NCBI GenBank assembly: GCA_019055375.1
Contig: JAHQIW010000782.1
Coordinates: 1-64,000 of the forward strand
From: Parelaphostrongylus tenuis
Lineage: Eukaryota; Nematoda; Chromadorea; Rhabditida; Metastrongylidae
DNA length: 64,000 bases
Direction of reading: 5' to 3'
Shown: piece after piece, positions 23,101 to 35,400 of the stretch
Layout of the letters: each line of letters starts with the position of its first letter
How positions within the stretch are numbered: position 1 is the stretch's first letter
Position numbers and translations under genes: made by a program
The notes under the pieces: generated by a model
Told to the model about the DNA's origin: nothing
The model's input: the letters and a program-made list of their open reading frames with translations, nothing else
The model's database searches: none

Positions 23101-26100
23101 CTGAACAAGAATTTCTCATGAAAGTGTTGGTAATGAAACGAAAGCTTAAATCTCTGGTTACTGTGATACCTGACCGTTTTCGGGAGAAAGCGGTTTTATA
23201 ACGCTTGAATTCTAAAGTGCCATTATGTTTTACATTGACCGTGAAATTTTACTATTGCATCGCTGAAAGCACGAGAAGCGTATTAACACGTAGAGAGAAT
23301 CTCGTAATATCAGATTCATACGTCTAAGCTAAAGTTTCCTTCAAAGCGGAGAAGCAATTCCTGATTGATTAACAAAAATCGCATTTCACATGTGACCCGC
23401 TGAAGCGCTATGGATCAATGGCCGAATTGAGACAGTGGCATCCACCTGCTCTCCGAGCCCCAGCCCGTAGATTAACCGCAACACATGGCTGCCTGTGTGA
23501 ATTACTCATATTTTCCTTACTGCGCTGCAAAGAAACAGCCTTTCCAGAAATTACGTACAACATTGGAAGCGTTAAATTTTACGCTATCGCATGATTACTG
23601 ATAGTCTAAAGAAAAAGTTCTCTCCTGTGAGAAATAAGCGCGTATAAAGAACGAAAGTTTTTCTTTCGCTGAAGCGTAATAAAAGGATTTTTTAAAAAAA
23701 TGGCTACTCAGTGCAGTAGCCAGATATTCAAGCTTTTGGATGATTATTAATGCTCTTATAAAAAGTTCTTGACCAGTCGGTTTTCGTTCCCGTGCTACCA
23801 AAGCGAAAGGTACAGAAAAATTTAACAAGACGTAATGAAAATCATGTACTCTTCTACAAAAAAATACCGTGTTTCTGAAAGGAGTTGAAGTGCGATGGCC
23901 TGTTAACGATCTGGCAGAAGAGTTCACAGTTTTTATTGAATTTTGTTCTCTATAAAATCGAAGAAATAATCCCTGCATTAGATTTAATGAGTATTATTTT
24001 TCTCAAAAAGTCGAGCCTAGGATTTGAAAATTAACATTGTTGATCGTTGAAGAGGCATTTGACAGAATTAACAAACGCACTTGCAGAATGGTATGTGCCT
24101 TTCGGCCGCCTTTTCGCCGAAGTTTCTACCACAGTAGTCGCATTGCACATAATCTAAACCAAATTGCAATGTACCACCATTAGATTGAAGGATTCTATTG
24201 AGTGCTTCCTCAAAACTTCGATAAGTAAGCCAAGGATATGCGAAGAGCATCGTTGCTCCTCTGATTATTTTGTTTGCACTATTGCACTTATCCACGAAAA
24301 GTTGACTTTTGCAAAAATTTAGACAACTTTTTTACATGAAATATTCGCCAATTAGAGGGCTATTCAAAATTTTTTCGACGATTTAGTCTGTTGCGACGAT
24401 CGAAATCTATACCCAGTTAATAAAGTTAAGCTCTCACTATGCCGAAAGAATTCTATTTATTTGTAATAATTTTGTTCAAAACAACTCTTTTCACTGGTGT
24501 TTATCTTGTCTGACGTCAACAGCCGCAAAGTTCGGTGAATTGTTACTTTTCTTCTAACATGGTTGCTACAACTGTTTCAATGATCGAAGGACATTCCAAT
24601 ATATAAGGATATGTGCTGTCTTAGAAAAAGCACATAGCTAATTACACTTCTATATAGCATTGATGCTGCGGAGTACCTCATCCATATCACATTTCAAAGT
24701 TTTGGAGTGAATTTCACAAATGGTGTCGAGGTTGCACGGTAGTCACTGATGCCGTGTATGATGAAGCAAAAATGTAAAGGCGCTGGTTCGATCTCTTCTC
24801 TCCGACCCTCTCTCTTGTAATAAATGAAAGCTTTGAAAACCGCCTTAGCTTGGCTACCTCCTAGACTGCTCGGAGAATCGCTGTGATTAGTATTCTACGG
24901 CATTCATAAAAAAGAGAGATTCTGAAGCCGCAGCGCAGAACCATGTGAGATAAGCACAATAAATTATGGTGACTAGTAGTGTGTATTGAATTTTTGAGGA
25001 AATTCTAGCGACACCATCAGTAGCTTAATTTCTGTCTCAAATCCTAAACGGTACAAGAGTCATCAAATTTACCACTAGGTACTGCTGTACGTGGTGGAGG
25101 TGGTAACGGAGCGCCAGTTTTGATCGCGTAGTCCACTTTTTTCGACGATGAAACGGCGTCGATGAACGTCTCGTGACGCTCCTTCCAGTTTGTCATAGGA
25201 CGTGGGAACACTCCTCCAAGCTATAATTTGTAAAATGATATTAGTGCTCACAGCGTATCAATCAATACAATGGACTATGTTGAGACCTCGCTTATCAACA
25301 TTGTAATCTGACAGTGCATTTTGAGCCTTTCATGAGGTGTGTTATGGGCACTGATGCAGTGCAAAGCATGCGTTTTGGCCTTCCAGCCTCGTCATTTGTA
25401 CGATGCCTTTTTGTTCGGTCACTTCCTCGAAGATCTATCCCTTACACAGAGGAGTACAATGTACTTTTCACACTTAACCTGCGGTGAAACAAACACTGTG
25501 GTGTTCTTTTAGAGTGACTGATTGTCGATCACAAAGCATATGGATGTTATGCGGGCATAGATCAATCAAAATACATTGTCAGATTAAACTGTTCATGAAC
25601 GAGTTCTCAAAATAGTGGAATGCACTGATCGCTGCATATGCGCACATAAGAGCCATACGCATGCATTCGACAATCAAACACTCTGAAAGAACATCACGGT
25701 TATTATTACATCGTATGTTGAGTATAAAAAGCTCGTCGTTGATTCCCCTATGCAGGAGTAAATCCCCGATTATCTGATCGAATGAGAAGGCACCATACAA
25801 CTGACGAGGCTGAACGGCCGCAAGATGTGTCTTGTACTGCATAAGTGCCCATGACAAACCACATAAAAGGCTCAAAATGCATTGTCAAAGCACACAATGT
25901 TGTTTGAGAAGTAGATAGAAACTAGAATTCAAAAATCAGAGTGGAAACAATCAAAAATATATCAAAGTCGCAAACAATGTTTAGCAAATTTGTATAACTG
26001 TTTGACTGTAATTTGTAATCTTATTTTTGAAATCTTCTAAGCTCACTCTCTTATTTCATTCTTCCTATTTCTGCATAACTTCCTGAATGAAGAGGGGGAA

Positions 26101-28470
26101 GAGGTGGGACGGTAGCTGTGTGGCCCGGGTGGTTGACTGTTCACGTTATTAGTCACGCTATCCTCAAGAATACAAGAATAATTCACTGGACCAGTATTCT
26201 TGAACATCCATGAAGAAGATGAAATTTAGAAGCAGTAATCAATAGAGCCCGCAAAATGTTCAAAGACTTTAGGGACGATGAATGCGAAGAAACAAGTCGA
26301 ATGGAACAAGTTAGGATCCACTTAGTAGATGCAGTAAGGGGTGTCTTGTGAAATAACAAAATAAAAAAATTATAAACTGAAATTGAGAATAGATAATCTG
26401 ATGACGACTGAATAAATGGAAAAGAACTGAATTAGGAGCCAACGTTTCCTTTTTACATGACCGTCGCGACATCAAATCGTTATTAGAGGACTCCTCTATT
26501 TATTATACAGTATACCAAACTCAACGCAACGCAGATCTCTGAACCTTTTATGCTCAGCAATACACTTTAACCCATAACGTTCAACTCGTATACTATAGTT
26601 CACAAAGATAAGCTAATTATGGCCTTCTGAAATCACTTCCTAACCAGCTAGAGTCATGCTAAGCTTTTTTCCCCACTCTAAAAGCTGAAGTAAGGACAGA
26701 TAGCTTCAATAAACTAATCCGGCTCGTCCAAGGTGCTTATCAATAATCAATTACCACAGGTTTCAATGCAACGTTACGATTGGTTCGGACGTTATGAGTT
26801 AACCCCACAAAATGATTATCTTCCATGAAGTCACATACAAATGTTAGCACTTATATACGGAAGAAAACAGTGAGAAACGACGAATCTAATACTCACTAAC
26901 CTACTGGCGTCGAGGTGAGTCACATATAACTCAAGCAACCATTTTCTTCTCGGTCGCTTTTCTAACTGAGTAGCGCATTTTTTCATCAATTTTCGTCAAA
27001 ACAAGTCTATCCAGGGCAGATTTTGTGGAGTTTCAATCAGGTAAAGCTCTTCTCTGCATTCGAAGCTATACATTTCTGAAGTTGACTAAGATCCAATTTA
27101 TGAGTGATAATAGTCAATTACTTCATTTTAATCACTATGATAAATCGAGGCTTATGTAGAGAGTTCATGAAAAAATACAAAACTAGGCTCAGCATAAGCT
27201 GAAAAGACTCCCAGTTATTAGCAGCGATGCGGTCGCATGGGGAAGCATAGATACATATAGGGAATAACAGCTATATGTGAAGTGAAAGACCCAGTTTTTA
27301 TAGCATTTTGACGCTCTAAAGCCCGCACGTTCTAGAGGTGCTGAAAAATTTCGTCTGTCATTGAAAAATCAACAACGGATCAATGGCATAAAATCGAGCA
27401 TCGTCGCCTGTGTTCGCCAATTAGCTGTTAGCACGCAAATGGGTTACGAGCGTTAGATATTAAATATGGGTGACCCAGTACATGTGAAATAAGATTATAG
27501 AAGTGATTGTGAAATAGTCCTCCTACACAGCAAATTTATAGGCTTATAACTTGTCCAATATCGTTTGCAAACGAACCTTTTCTCGTTCTTTTGCGGCTCG
27601 ACGAACGTCCGCGTAGGTAATATCACTTCCATTTGCACGTTGTTTTCCGGAATCGAATGGCTTTCTATTCAATTTGCTCAGTTTTTTACACACAGGCTCG
27701 TGTTTCACCTAAAAAAAATTTCCGATCTCTACGGTTGCTGGCAACTGTTCCAGAATTTTTTTGCCTAATCACTATTATACGATACGATAATGGTAGTTTG
27801 TACATTGGAAACCACCTTTTCATAGTGGATGAAGTTGTTATTTTAGCAAAAAAAGCTATTCCTGCTGAATTCAATTGCAGTCTGCTCAAATACATCTTTA
27901 ATTTTTGATTGAGACAGTAAGTAAAACAAGTTTGTGTACGGCATACTTATTGTGAAACTATAAAATTCCAGCGTGGCATATCCAATAGTGAGACATAAAA
28001 CAAGCTTCTATGAACAGTTGTTGAGTTGATGATGATTCTCAACAGAAATTACAAGTTACAAACCAATTCTCGGCACAAGGAAAAAAAAACATGATGCATA
28101 TTGTCCACAAAATTGGTGTGACACCTAGGAATTGAAAGTTTGAAACTCATGAATCCATAATTGTAAGAAGGATTGAAGTCCAGAAATGTGAAGAAATCTC
28201 ACCAAACTTGTTTCTATAAATTTCCGACTGCAAATCTTACATGGAAACGTCGGTTCCACGCTGCCTCCAGATTCTGAAAAGGATCTCCTGCACTGTCTAT
28301 AACGATGTAAAAAAAACACTCCTCTACATTGGCACCATTGAGAGGCGCATTGTTAGAACTAATTTTCGTTGAACAAACGCATGACCGAGGCGCACTAGAG
28401 AATAAAATTGAAAAAACTAAATAACTTTTTCATTGATGCTACAAAACTGTGACGAACCTTCTTCCGCCAT
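20111..28470 (-). CDS. ZC2HC1: ZC2HC1-type C2HC zinc-finger protein, nine exons
   Basis: Minus-strand exons: ATG at 28470 to about 28448, then 28287-28203, 27708-27577, 25220-25073, 24153-24077, 22067-21967, 20632-20510, 20260-20213, 20147-20111 (stop TAA). Phases agree throughout, giving about 257 residues. Finger 1, FPCKICSRKF...VKHEPVCKK, spans exons 2-3 (Cys24, Cys27, His39, Cys43); it is followed by RKPFDSGKQRA. Exon 4 has the family linker MTNWKERHETFI and PLPPPP. Finger 2 is DYVQCDYCGRNFGEKAAERH followed by IPFC (Cys134, Cys137, His149, Cys153). The rest is Ser/Thr/Arg-rich and looks disordered. The family has two C2HC fingers in this arrangement; its molecular role is poorly known, so no function is assigned. 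The exon 1 donor is uncertain: two in-phase choices differ by two codons. Exon 5 has two possible donors; only the one giving ...FCKC keeps exon 6 open. The conserved arrangement makes the identity firm. Confidence 0.88.
20780..21310 (+). mobile_element. Mariner/Tc1-type transposase remnant
   Basis: Translation around 20955-21000 reads LDLNPIKYSVWSILEGKV, the usual end-of-domain block of mariner-type transposases around the last catalytic acidic residue, followed with interruptions by SMDALITALI. At 21271-21310 'cagaactttttgcgcaccct' resembles a mariner terminal repeat. Several stops and frame changes are present, so it is dead. It lies in intron 6 of the zinc-finger gene, on the opposite strand. 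Confidence 0.65.
21672..21883 (+). repeat. SINE-like family A, degenerate copy
   Basis: 'cacacatggtccacggtttg', 'tttatctaggaggatggcag', 'cgatacatcggcgg' and the end 'gagagctttatcc' are in family order; the first half of the head is missing. Confidence 0.6.
22378..22678 (+). repeat. SINE-like family A, near-complete copy
   Basis: Head 'gtgatgcagtggttagaggt', B box 'agtgattcgatctcg', then 'ctcagacttgtctgggagga', 'gaaaggccatatatgcattc', and the end 'gccgagagctctatccttt'. One of the best-preserved copies. Confidence 0.85.
23100..23800. repeat. Foldback family E, copy
   Basis: Left-arm blocks ('agtgttggtaatgaaacga', 'gtaatatcagattcatacg', 'tttccttcaaagcggagaag') are answered by right-arm blocks ('gaaacagcctttccagaaat', 'tttacgctatcgcatgatta', 'ggatgattattaatgctc'). 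Frames at 23595-23978 (-) fall within it and are not genes. Confidence 0.6.
24729..24915 (+). repeat. SINE-like family B, degenerate copy
   Basis: 'aaggcgctggttcgatctct' (B-box-like) followed by 'cttggctacctcctagactg', 'ctgtgattagtattctacgg' and 'cattcataaaaaagagag' parallels 47926-48185 and 49565-49800. Confidence 0.5.
25305..25905. repeat. Foldback family H, most complete copy (about 600 bp)
   Basis: Left arm 'gtgcattttgagcctttcat', 'gttatgggcactgatgcagt', 'ggccttccagcctcgtcat' is inverted at the right as 'gacgaggctgaacggccgca', 'tgcataagtgcccatgacaa', 'aggctcaaaatgcattgtca'. The arms are about 125 bp; the middle, including the frame 25579-25875 (-), is non-matching and has no recognisable protein. 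It lies in intron 3 of ZC2HC1. Confidence 0.75.
26110..26350 (+). repeat. SINE-like family B, degenerate copy
   Basis: 'gtagctgtgtggcccgggtg' head-like start, then 'ctatcctcaagaatacaag', 'actggaccagtattcttgaa' and 'gacgatgaatgcgaagaaac' are in family B order. It is highly diverged. Confidence 0.4.
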
Positions 28471-28744
28471 GATAAATTGAGGAATAAGCAGGATTTAGCC
28501 CAGGCTTTCCGCAAAAGCAATAGAATTATGCTGTTATGGCGTATCTCCAAGCAACAACGGCAGTGCACCCGTTGCTAGGAGTCGTCGCTTCATTGACTAC
28601 TACTTGGCTGCATTCCTACAATTTGTCATAAGGGCAACCTATCCAAGTGGAAGTTGCTTGTGTTCAATTGTCGCCACAAATATTCTGTTGGGGCGCGTAC
28701 GAATAAAACTAAATTAGTCCATGATTAATATCGATTTGGGAGGG

Positions 28745-28940
28745 AAGACAGAGCAGTGGGTAGTAATACACGTCATCAGAGAGTAAGGTTCGGCCCTCAC
28801 CTAATGCTTTACCGCAAAGTCAACCAGGGAACTACTTAACTTTTCCAAGATTGCAAGGATACCGCAGCCATTATTCTATAGCATTCACAAAGAAGTTGAT
28901 ATCCTCATTCAGAAGCAGAAACAACACAAGAGGTGTTTGA
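28745..28940 (+). repeat. SINE-like family B, degenerate copy
   Basis: 'agagcagtgggtagtaatac' (A-box-like) and 'taaggttcggccctcac' (B-box-like) are followed by 'ccaagattgcaaggatac' and 'attctatagcattcacaaag', as in other B copies. It lies upstream of the ZC2HC1 start on the opposite strand. Confidence 0.45.
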
Positions 28941-29114
28941 GGATTATTATAGATGATGAATGTAAGCAGAAATTCATACACTACATGTGATAACGATTCA
29001 AGCGAAAAGAGATGAATTTTCTTTTCAGTTGTGTTTCTTCAACTTATTATGTTTTGCGGCCAGAGCGTGCTGCTGGCAAGGAGTGTAAAACCACATTCTG
29101 AACCCAGTCATAAC

Positions 29115-29310
29115 CCTTTGTGTACCGCGTGGCACCCTTCGCTGCACCGCACACCGTGCTGAGGAGTGCAGTTTGTCTTGGCGCCGCTGCAATGGAAGTA
29201 TGAGAATGTATTTGGTAAATGGAGGTTCTGAGGATATATCATTACTATTAATTGATGGAATACCACGAAAAAGACTTTGTAAGGATTCTTTTTGCATCTA
29301 AATACCATAT
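29115..29310. repeat. Dispersed repeat 'J', copy 1
   Basis: 'ctgcaatggaagtatgagaa', 'tggtaaatggaggttctgag' and 'ccacgaaaaagactttgtaa' recur, diverged, at 32590-32760 in the same orientation. A shorter relative is at about 29470-29560. The minus frames 29025-29335 fall inside it and are not treated as genes. Confidence 0.55.
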
Positions 29311-29579
29311 GTCGATTAATCCATCTTTTGAACATTTGCCTTCATATCATATATGATACACCGATTCTCGCAACGCGCGCGAAATAAATCACATTGGAAC
29401 ACGTCACGCCATCCAAACCTCCTTCCTCTCCTCCTCTTGTTACTTCCTAAGTGGTAAAATCTAGGTCTCTAAGGAATATTATCGTCACTGAATCACGAAA
29501 TATCAGAAAGAGACATCTTTGCAAGGTTTTTGATGTTATAGCGCCAACGATTCATAAAAACTTTATTTCTACTAAAAAC

Positions 29580-30590
29580 CAAATCGCTGTCCATGGAAAC
29601 GTATTTTCAGTTGAAACATAGCACTTGTATTTATCAATGTTTGCGTCTTCACAGTGCGTCTGCTTATCAAAAGAAAATGAACTTTTGCATTTGAAGTACT
29701 TACTTCAAATTTCACAGTGGACTTTCTGGCAATATATAAAAGAATTTTGATTCTACAGAAACTTCGTCACTATGAAAGGATTGAACATTTCTGAGCTGAC
29801 TTCTATAAAAGTATTTTTTGTGCCAAAAAACGTCTTTGGTTCCTAATAATCTTTAGCTTTCAACGTGAAGGCTAATTCCTTGGGAATATAACGGTTTTCG
29901 ATCTCTTCTTAGTAATTTTTCCATATCTCAGTTGAGTTTATTTTTACCTCTACTTTATTCGTCTTCGATTTTTTTTCGTGAACATCAATTCGTCTTTACA
30001 CTGCCGCTCAGAAAATTTATCCAACAATGAAAAACAACGGGCATCTTTTTCCTTACAAATTACATTTATACATTACTCTATATACGCTGCATTATATAAA
30101 TTATTTGAAAGGATGCGGGTAGCAAAGTTGAAATCCCAACCTATGCAATACAAATCCTATGTCGGAAGTTGCGCGCTTGCAACCACATTTCTGATGAAGG
30201 GAATCAGGGAAATTCTAAACAGACATGCACTTTACATAGACCACACCTGGTACATGTTTATGTGGAATGGTTTAAAGCATTTTGGGGCACCTGGCTGCCT
30301 AGTCAACACTTCATAGCAGTCGATGCAACGTCTTCTGAATGACCTTCGAGAACATAGCTTAATGAAGGCCCAAAGAGCGTCATTCTCTAGGTAGCTGAGC
30401 AACATTTTCCACTTTTATCGGTTGATAGCGACGTTTGGTCTACCTAACTAATGCGCTTGATTTACCTAGCTAATGTTCTCCATCTTCACAGAACAACTTT
30501 GGAAAAAATGTATATGCGAAATTGACACTTTCTGTGTGGTATCACAGATTTCCAAGTCTATCCCTTACGCTGGAAATGAAGTTCTCATAA
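29580..30590. other. No recognisable feature
   Basis: AT-rich sequence. A 112-codon frame at 29978-30316 (+) has no recognisable domain, no splice context and unremarkable composition. Confidence 0.35.
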
Positions 30591-31115
30591 AGAGTCTCAG
30601 TCAGTAATCATTTGAAAGTTTGAATCTCTGGCAATCACGGTCATGGCACCTTTCAAAAAGTCTTTATTATAATGCTTTGATGAAAGGAAAACATTTGTGT
30701 TTCACACACGCTTTTCCATTCTCAAGAAAAAGTTCTTCCTTCGTACTGCTAATAATCATTCGATAAAGTAGGATTGAAAAACTCCAACGCCGTGCTTATT
30801 TTATAGAGGGGCTGTTCATCTGCACTTTAACTAAGAAAATAAGATTGATTCACATACGCGAACAGGAGGGTTGGTCCGATCGTCGATCGACGGCCATTTT
30901 TTTCACACGGTCATATGCTTTTCGTACTTCTAGCGAAGCAATAGCTGAGTTACAACGGTTTGTATGACACACAATTTTTTTGAATTTTACAGCCTTATAA
31001 CAGGGTCCTTTCAATAGATCGGCCGCCTACCGCGCTAGTGAGAGATTGAGACTTTCGAATGATTACTAACACTCTTGTAAAAACTTCTGTCCAGCACAAA
31101 GGATAGGCATGGAAA
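30590..31115. repeat. Foldback family E, partial copy
   Basis: Family E blocks appear in both orientations: 'tcagtaatcatttgaaag' and 'aagtctttattataatgctt' on the left, 'gactttcgaatgattactaa' and 'cactcttgtaaaaacttctg' on the right. The centre holds a short perfect palindrome around 'gatcgtcgatcgac'. Confidence 0.5.
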
Positions 31116-31192
31116 TCTGAACTGCCAAACGCAAAGGAAGCCAGAAGTTTTTTATCATTGATATTGAAAGCCTTACCCTCAAAAAGATTTAT

Positions 31193-32367
31193 TTAGTTTT
31201 GCCTCTTCATACAACTTCTGCGAATAGCAGCTTCAAAATTGTCTACGAAGCGATGATTCTTCTTGTCGAAAACCGATACCAAATTCTCAAAATATACTTC
31301 CGAAATCGGAACAGACATTGCCAACAACTGCTAGACGCCTACAATACTATGGAATAAACAATGGCTTCGTAGACTACGAATCTCTTGGAATATACATTGC
31401 CTAATCTATAGCCAATGTGTTAACACATCCAAAACAAAAGATTGTCAAAGTATTAGTCTTCAGTTGCTCGATAGTATCCTTCTCACCTCTTCCGTGCAAT
31501 AACTATGAACAATTCCAAATGAGCCATGTGCTGGAAGAAACCATGCATAACAGCGATCGTTTCCCATAGGTATTGAAGAATGATATCCATCGAAAGCAGG
31601 TGGAGGATCAGGTCACTAATGTATAGATGAAAGTTCAAAGCCTTCTGCATTTTTCAAATTGGAGTTATTTAGAGAGGTGAAAAATGGACGAGGCGCAAGA
31701 TGCCTTTTTCTGCACTTCTACGAAAGTCCAAACTCTTGAATTATATTAATAACCAATCAGCTGAAATCGCATGCAGGGTCCTACACCATTTTTGTTGAAC
31801 TATTACTTGCAGGGTAATTTTTTAAATATCATGCTGATTCTGACTATTGTACGGAATAGGGACGATCAGAACTTATAGATATGTGTTGAGATATCTGTTT
31901 CAAAGGTGCAAAATGATAATATAAATGATTATATGATGTTTTATTAATTGTAACTACGAATGAAGAACTATATTTCATATAGCAAGTGATTCATATAGTC
32001 AAAATGTGGAAGGATGTAAATGAGATAGTATAAGAATGCTCCAAAGCATTTGAAATATTACCCTTTCATAAACACTTGGTTTTTCTTTTGAGGAAAGAGA
32101 GGCTCAAAAGGAAGTGTTGGCGTTATTTTCTGCTGTCTATAGCCTTGCTGACTATCTCCTGTTATATTCCACTATTTGCTGACTGTTAAAACTCATCCAG
32201 TGATGATAAAGAATCAAATTTCATCAGAAAACCATCAAGTTGTTGCCAAAGAAGCCCTTCCCACTTCTGCGTCACATGCCAGACGAGATTTCCAGATGGG
32301 AGCCAGAGGGTTGACCCATTTGAGACGGCGTGTGCCTCTACTGGTACACGAATGATTCAATGTCTCT

Positions 32368-32422
<55 letters not shown>

Positions 32423-35400
32423 TCCTTCCCTCTTTCTCTCTCTCTCTCTCTCTCTCTGTACACAGATTTTTTCCAGACTTTCAGTAATGGAAAACTTAGA
32501 TTTCAGCAATTCCGATAATGTGCAAAGCTTTCGAAAAGCCTTTCTTATCACGATGACAACGATCTGAGTTGTTATAGCTCATACCGCACACGGCGTGTGC
32601 GTAGACGCGGCACTGCGAGAAGTTTTTAATATCACGCGTTGCAATGGGAACACGGAAATTTGTTTGGTAATTTGAGGTACTGAGGGGATATTATCGCGAT
32701 GAAATTATGAAACGTAGAAAAAGAGACTTTTATAAAAAAGTTTTCCAGTTAAGAGAATGCCCTTGTACCGAAAAATCATCTATGTTTCAATAAGAAAAGC
32801 ACATTGTTATGATAACTTTGCTTTTTTCTTCATCCATGTTTTGAGTTAAATGTGAAAGGAAGCCACAGCAGCGACTTGCTAATAAGATAGCCGCTTGATC
32901 TACCGTGTACATTTTTCAAATGGTTCCTATATTATACTGTAAAGGTGAAGTAAAAATTTTCGGTACTTATAAGTTAGACGACAACAAATTTTTGGGTCGA
33001 TATTCGCTGGATAGGACCTTTTCATAAAAGTGTTGGTTTTTTTTGGAAAGCTTAAATTTCTCGCTACATTTATGCTCTTCCGGTTATTAAAGCACCCTTT
33101 CATAACGCTGTAGCATCCAGAATAGGATTTCGTTTCTCACTTGCCTTTCGCCTTCAATTTTACCACGCCTATAAATCGCTGGAAGCACGAAACCATACCA
33201 ACGAGTAGACGATTTTCCGTAGCATCAGATCTACCTTTTTATCTAAAGTTTTTATAAATATGGTGAAAAAATCTCCAATGAGTAACAATATTTCAAGCGC
33301 GATCGGCCGTTCCGCCTCGGTCCCGTTCTCCCGCTCCATGAGTTGCCCGATAAGAAAAGTCGCCGAAAAGGTTTATAACTGAGTAAATTGTGAAGCAAAG
33401 CCATAGCAACGACTTGTTAGTAAGATAATTGTTGATCTACCGTGTAGCTCGACAGCGATCTACCGCATTATGCGTTATAGCTACGGCAACTACTTTTAAT
33501 TTACTGAGGGATTTTTACCGCACCACCAGAAACTTTAAATAAAAACACATGATTTTGATATAACGGAAAATTTTGTACATGCCAATGTGCTTGTGTGCTT
33601 CTAGCGATTCATACTCGTCTTGGAAATGAAGGCGAAAGGCGAATGAGAAACAAAATGTTTTTCTAAATGCTACAGTGTTATAAAGGGTGTTTTGAGAAAA
33701 CGGCGACGGATAGTTGTAGCCAGATACTTAAACTTTCGATTGATTACCTATATACTTATGAAAAGCCTTTGCCCACAGAACGACATTGGCTTCAATATTT
33801 GCCGTCGTTTAATAAGAAAGCAACATTTTTTCTTTTACACTCTCTGAATATATAAGTAACACAGTTTCTTTTACACTCAAGCATCTTTCGCTGGGCAGAG
33901 GTTTTTATTCAGACTTTCAATGCCGTTCGATAGCATAAACTTCTCAATGATAGGCTAGGTTTCTGAGAAGGGCGTTTTATTAAGTTTTTACAGCTAAAAG
34001 GTTATTGAGTCTCACAGCGTCGTTCGATCGCGCAGCGCAATTTACACGTGGGCGTGCGGTGGCGCGCCGAGTGTAAAACTGGATGTTCTTTTAGCTGTAA
34101 CGACACACTAAGAAGTGTTCCTCGAAAACTAAGCATTTCTTTGGAATTATTAGGATTGGCGCTATTGAATGGGCGTGAAATCCTGGGAGAAAGGCAGTGT
34201 CTAGCGTTGAATACCCATATGTGCAACACGGTTTCATTCTTGTTGCTACAGCTCGCAAAGAGACTATTTAAGAGACAAGCGCACTTCTGAAATGCTCGAG
34301 ATTTGAGGTACCAGCTGAATGTTGAACGGCGACGGCTTGATGCCAATATTGCAATGTCCATCCACATGCGGGTGGAAGGCAGACGCGCTGAATAGATTTT
34401 TGAAAAATCCAAAACACTGTTAAATTTATCGAGATTTGTGTTATCGAAGAGTTGCTGAATTTTTTAGGAAAAAGCTTTGCTCATCGAAAGATGCTTGAGT
34501 GTCAAATAAAATTTTCTTTTCATTGTTGCAGTGTAATATAAGTATAAAAATTAAAAAAATTTTCTTTCTTTCAAAACTTTCGAGAAAATGAAATCAGCCA
34601 TTGAAATTTTCGAGACTTAAGCTACCGACTAACTACTAGAATGTCTAATAAGAGCAAAAAAAATTTTTTTTTTGATTGTAGGTGCTGATAGGAGAGATAT
34701 CGTATAATACGCAATGATGAACGCGCGCTCTTCCTACACTTACTCGAGGTAAATTTTAGAATTACCTCCGCACAGACCCTTATTAGAGATGTTTAGTTGT
34801 AGAAAATGTGCTTTCAAACTACGTTCTCGCAAGGCTTTCGATGCAAATGCATAACATAAGTTGAAAGTTTGTTCATTTTCTACAAGAACGTGGCAGTACC
34901 GCTGAAAAATGAAGGATATCAAGAGAAATGTATCAAAAAACCTTCATGAAAGGCTCATTCGTGATATTCTGTCCTTTATGTAACCACAAGACACCTGTGA
35001 CTTATAAACGTCACTTACAATTACCAATGAATCACTTATGATGGCCAAGAGCGGGTGGAATTTTAGGCGTGAGATGCAATCTTCTTTTCGCTCTTATATC
35101 GTCCTATGATAACCTTTCAAAAACCAACTATATCATCAAAGTTTTTCGATATTTGTGCTATCTAATGACTAATAGAACTTTGGTGAGAAGCCATATCAAA
35201 GACCCAGCCGAGCAAATGAAGAAAATTGAGTGTTAAACATAATATTATTTTCGTTGCTGAAAAGAATTAGGTAGACTTTTCTAGTATTTTATATGCCGTT
35301 AAAATTGCAGAGATTTATGCCTTCAAATGATTAGCATGTGTTCAACAGAAAACTTTTATACAACGAAAAGGCCTTCAAGCAATCGTGTACCTCAGCTGGT

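Noticed and set aside
24068..24295. Stand-alone 75-residue zinc-finger protein on the minus strand
   Set aside because: The finger is exon 5 of the ZC2HC1 gene; the frame upstream of the acceptor at 24154 is intron.
32330..32567. Serine/leucine-rich and arginine/glutamate-rich frames on both strands
   Set aside because: They are produced by the CT microsatellite.
34002..34412. 136-codon minus-strand frame
   Set aside because: It overlies family E-related repeat fragments, and its composition is typical of chance frames in repeats.
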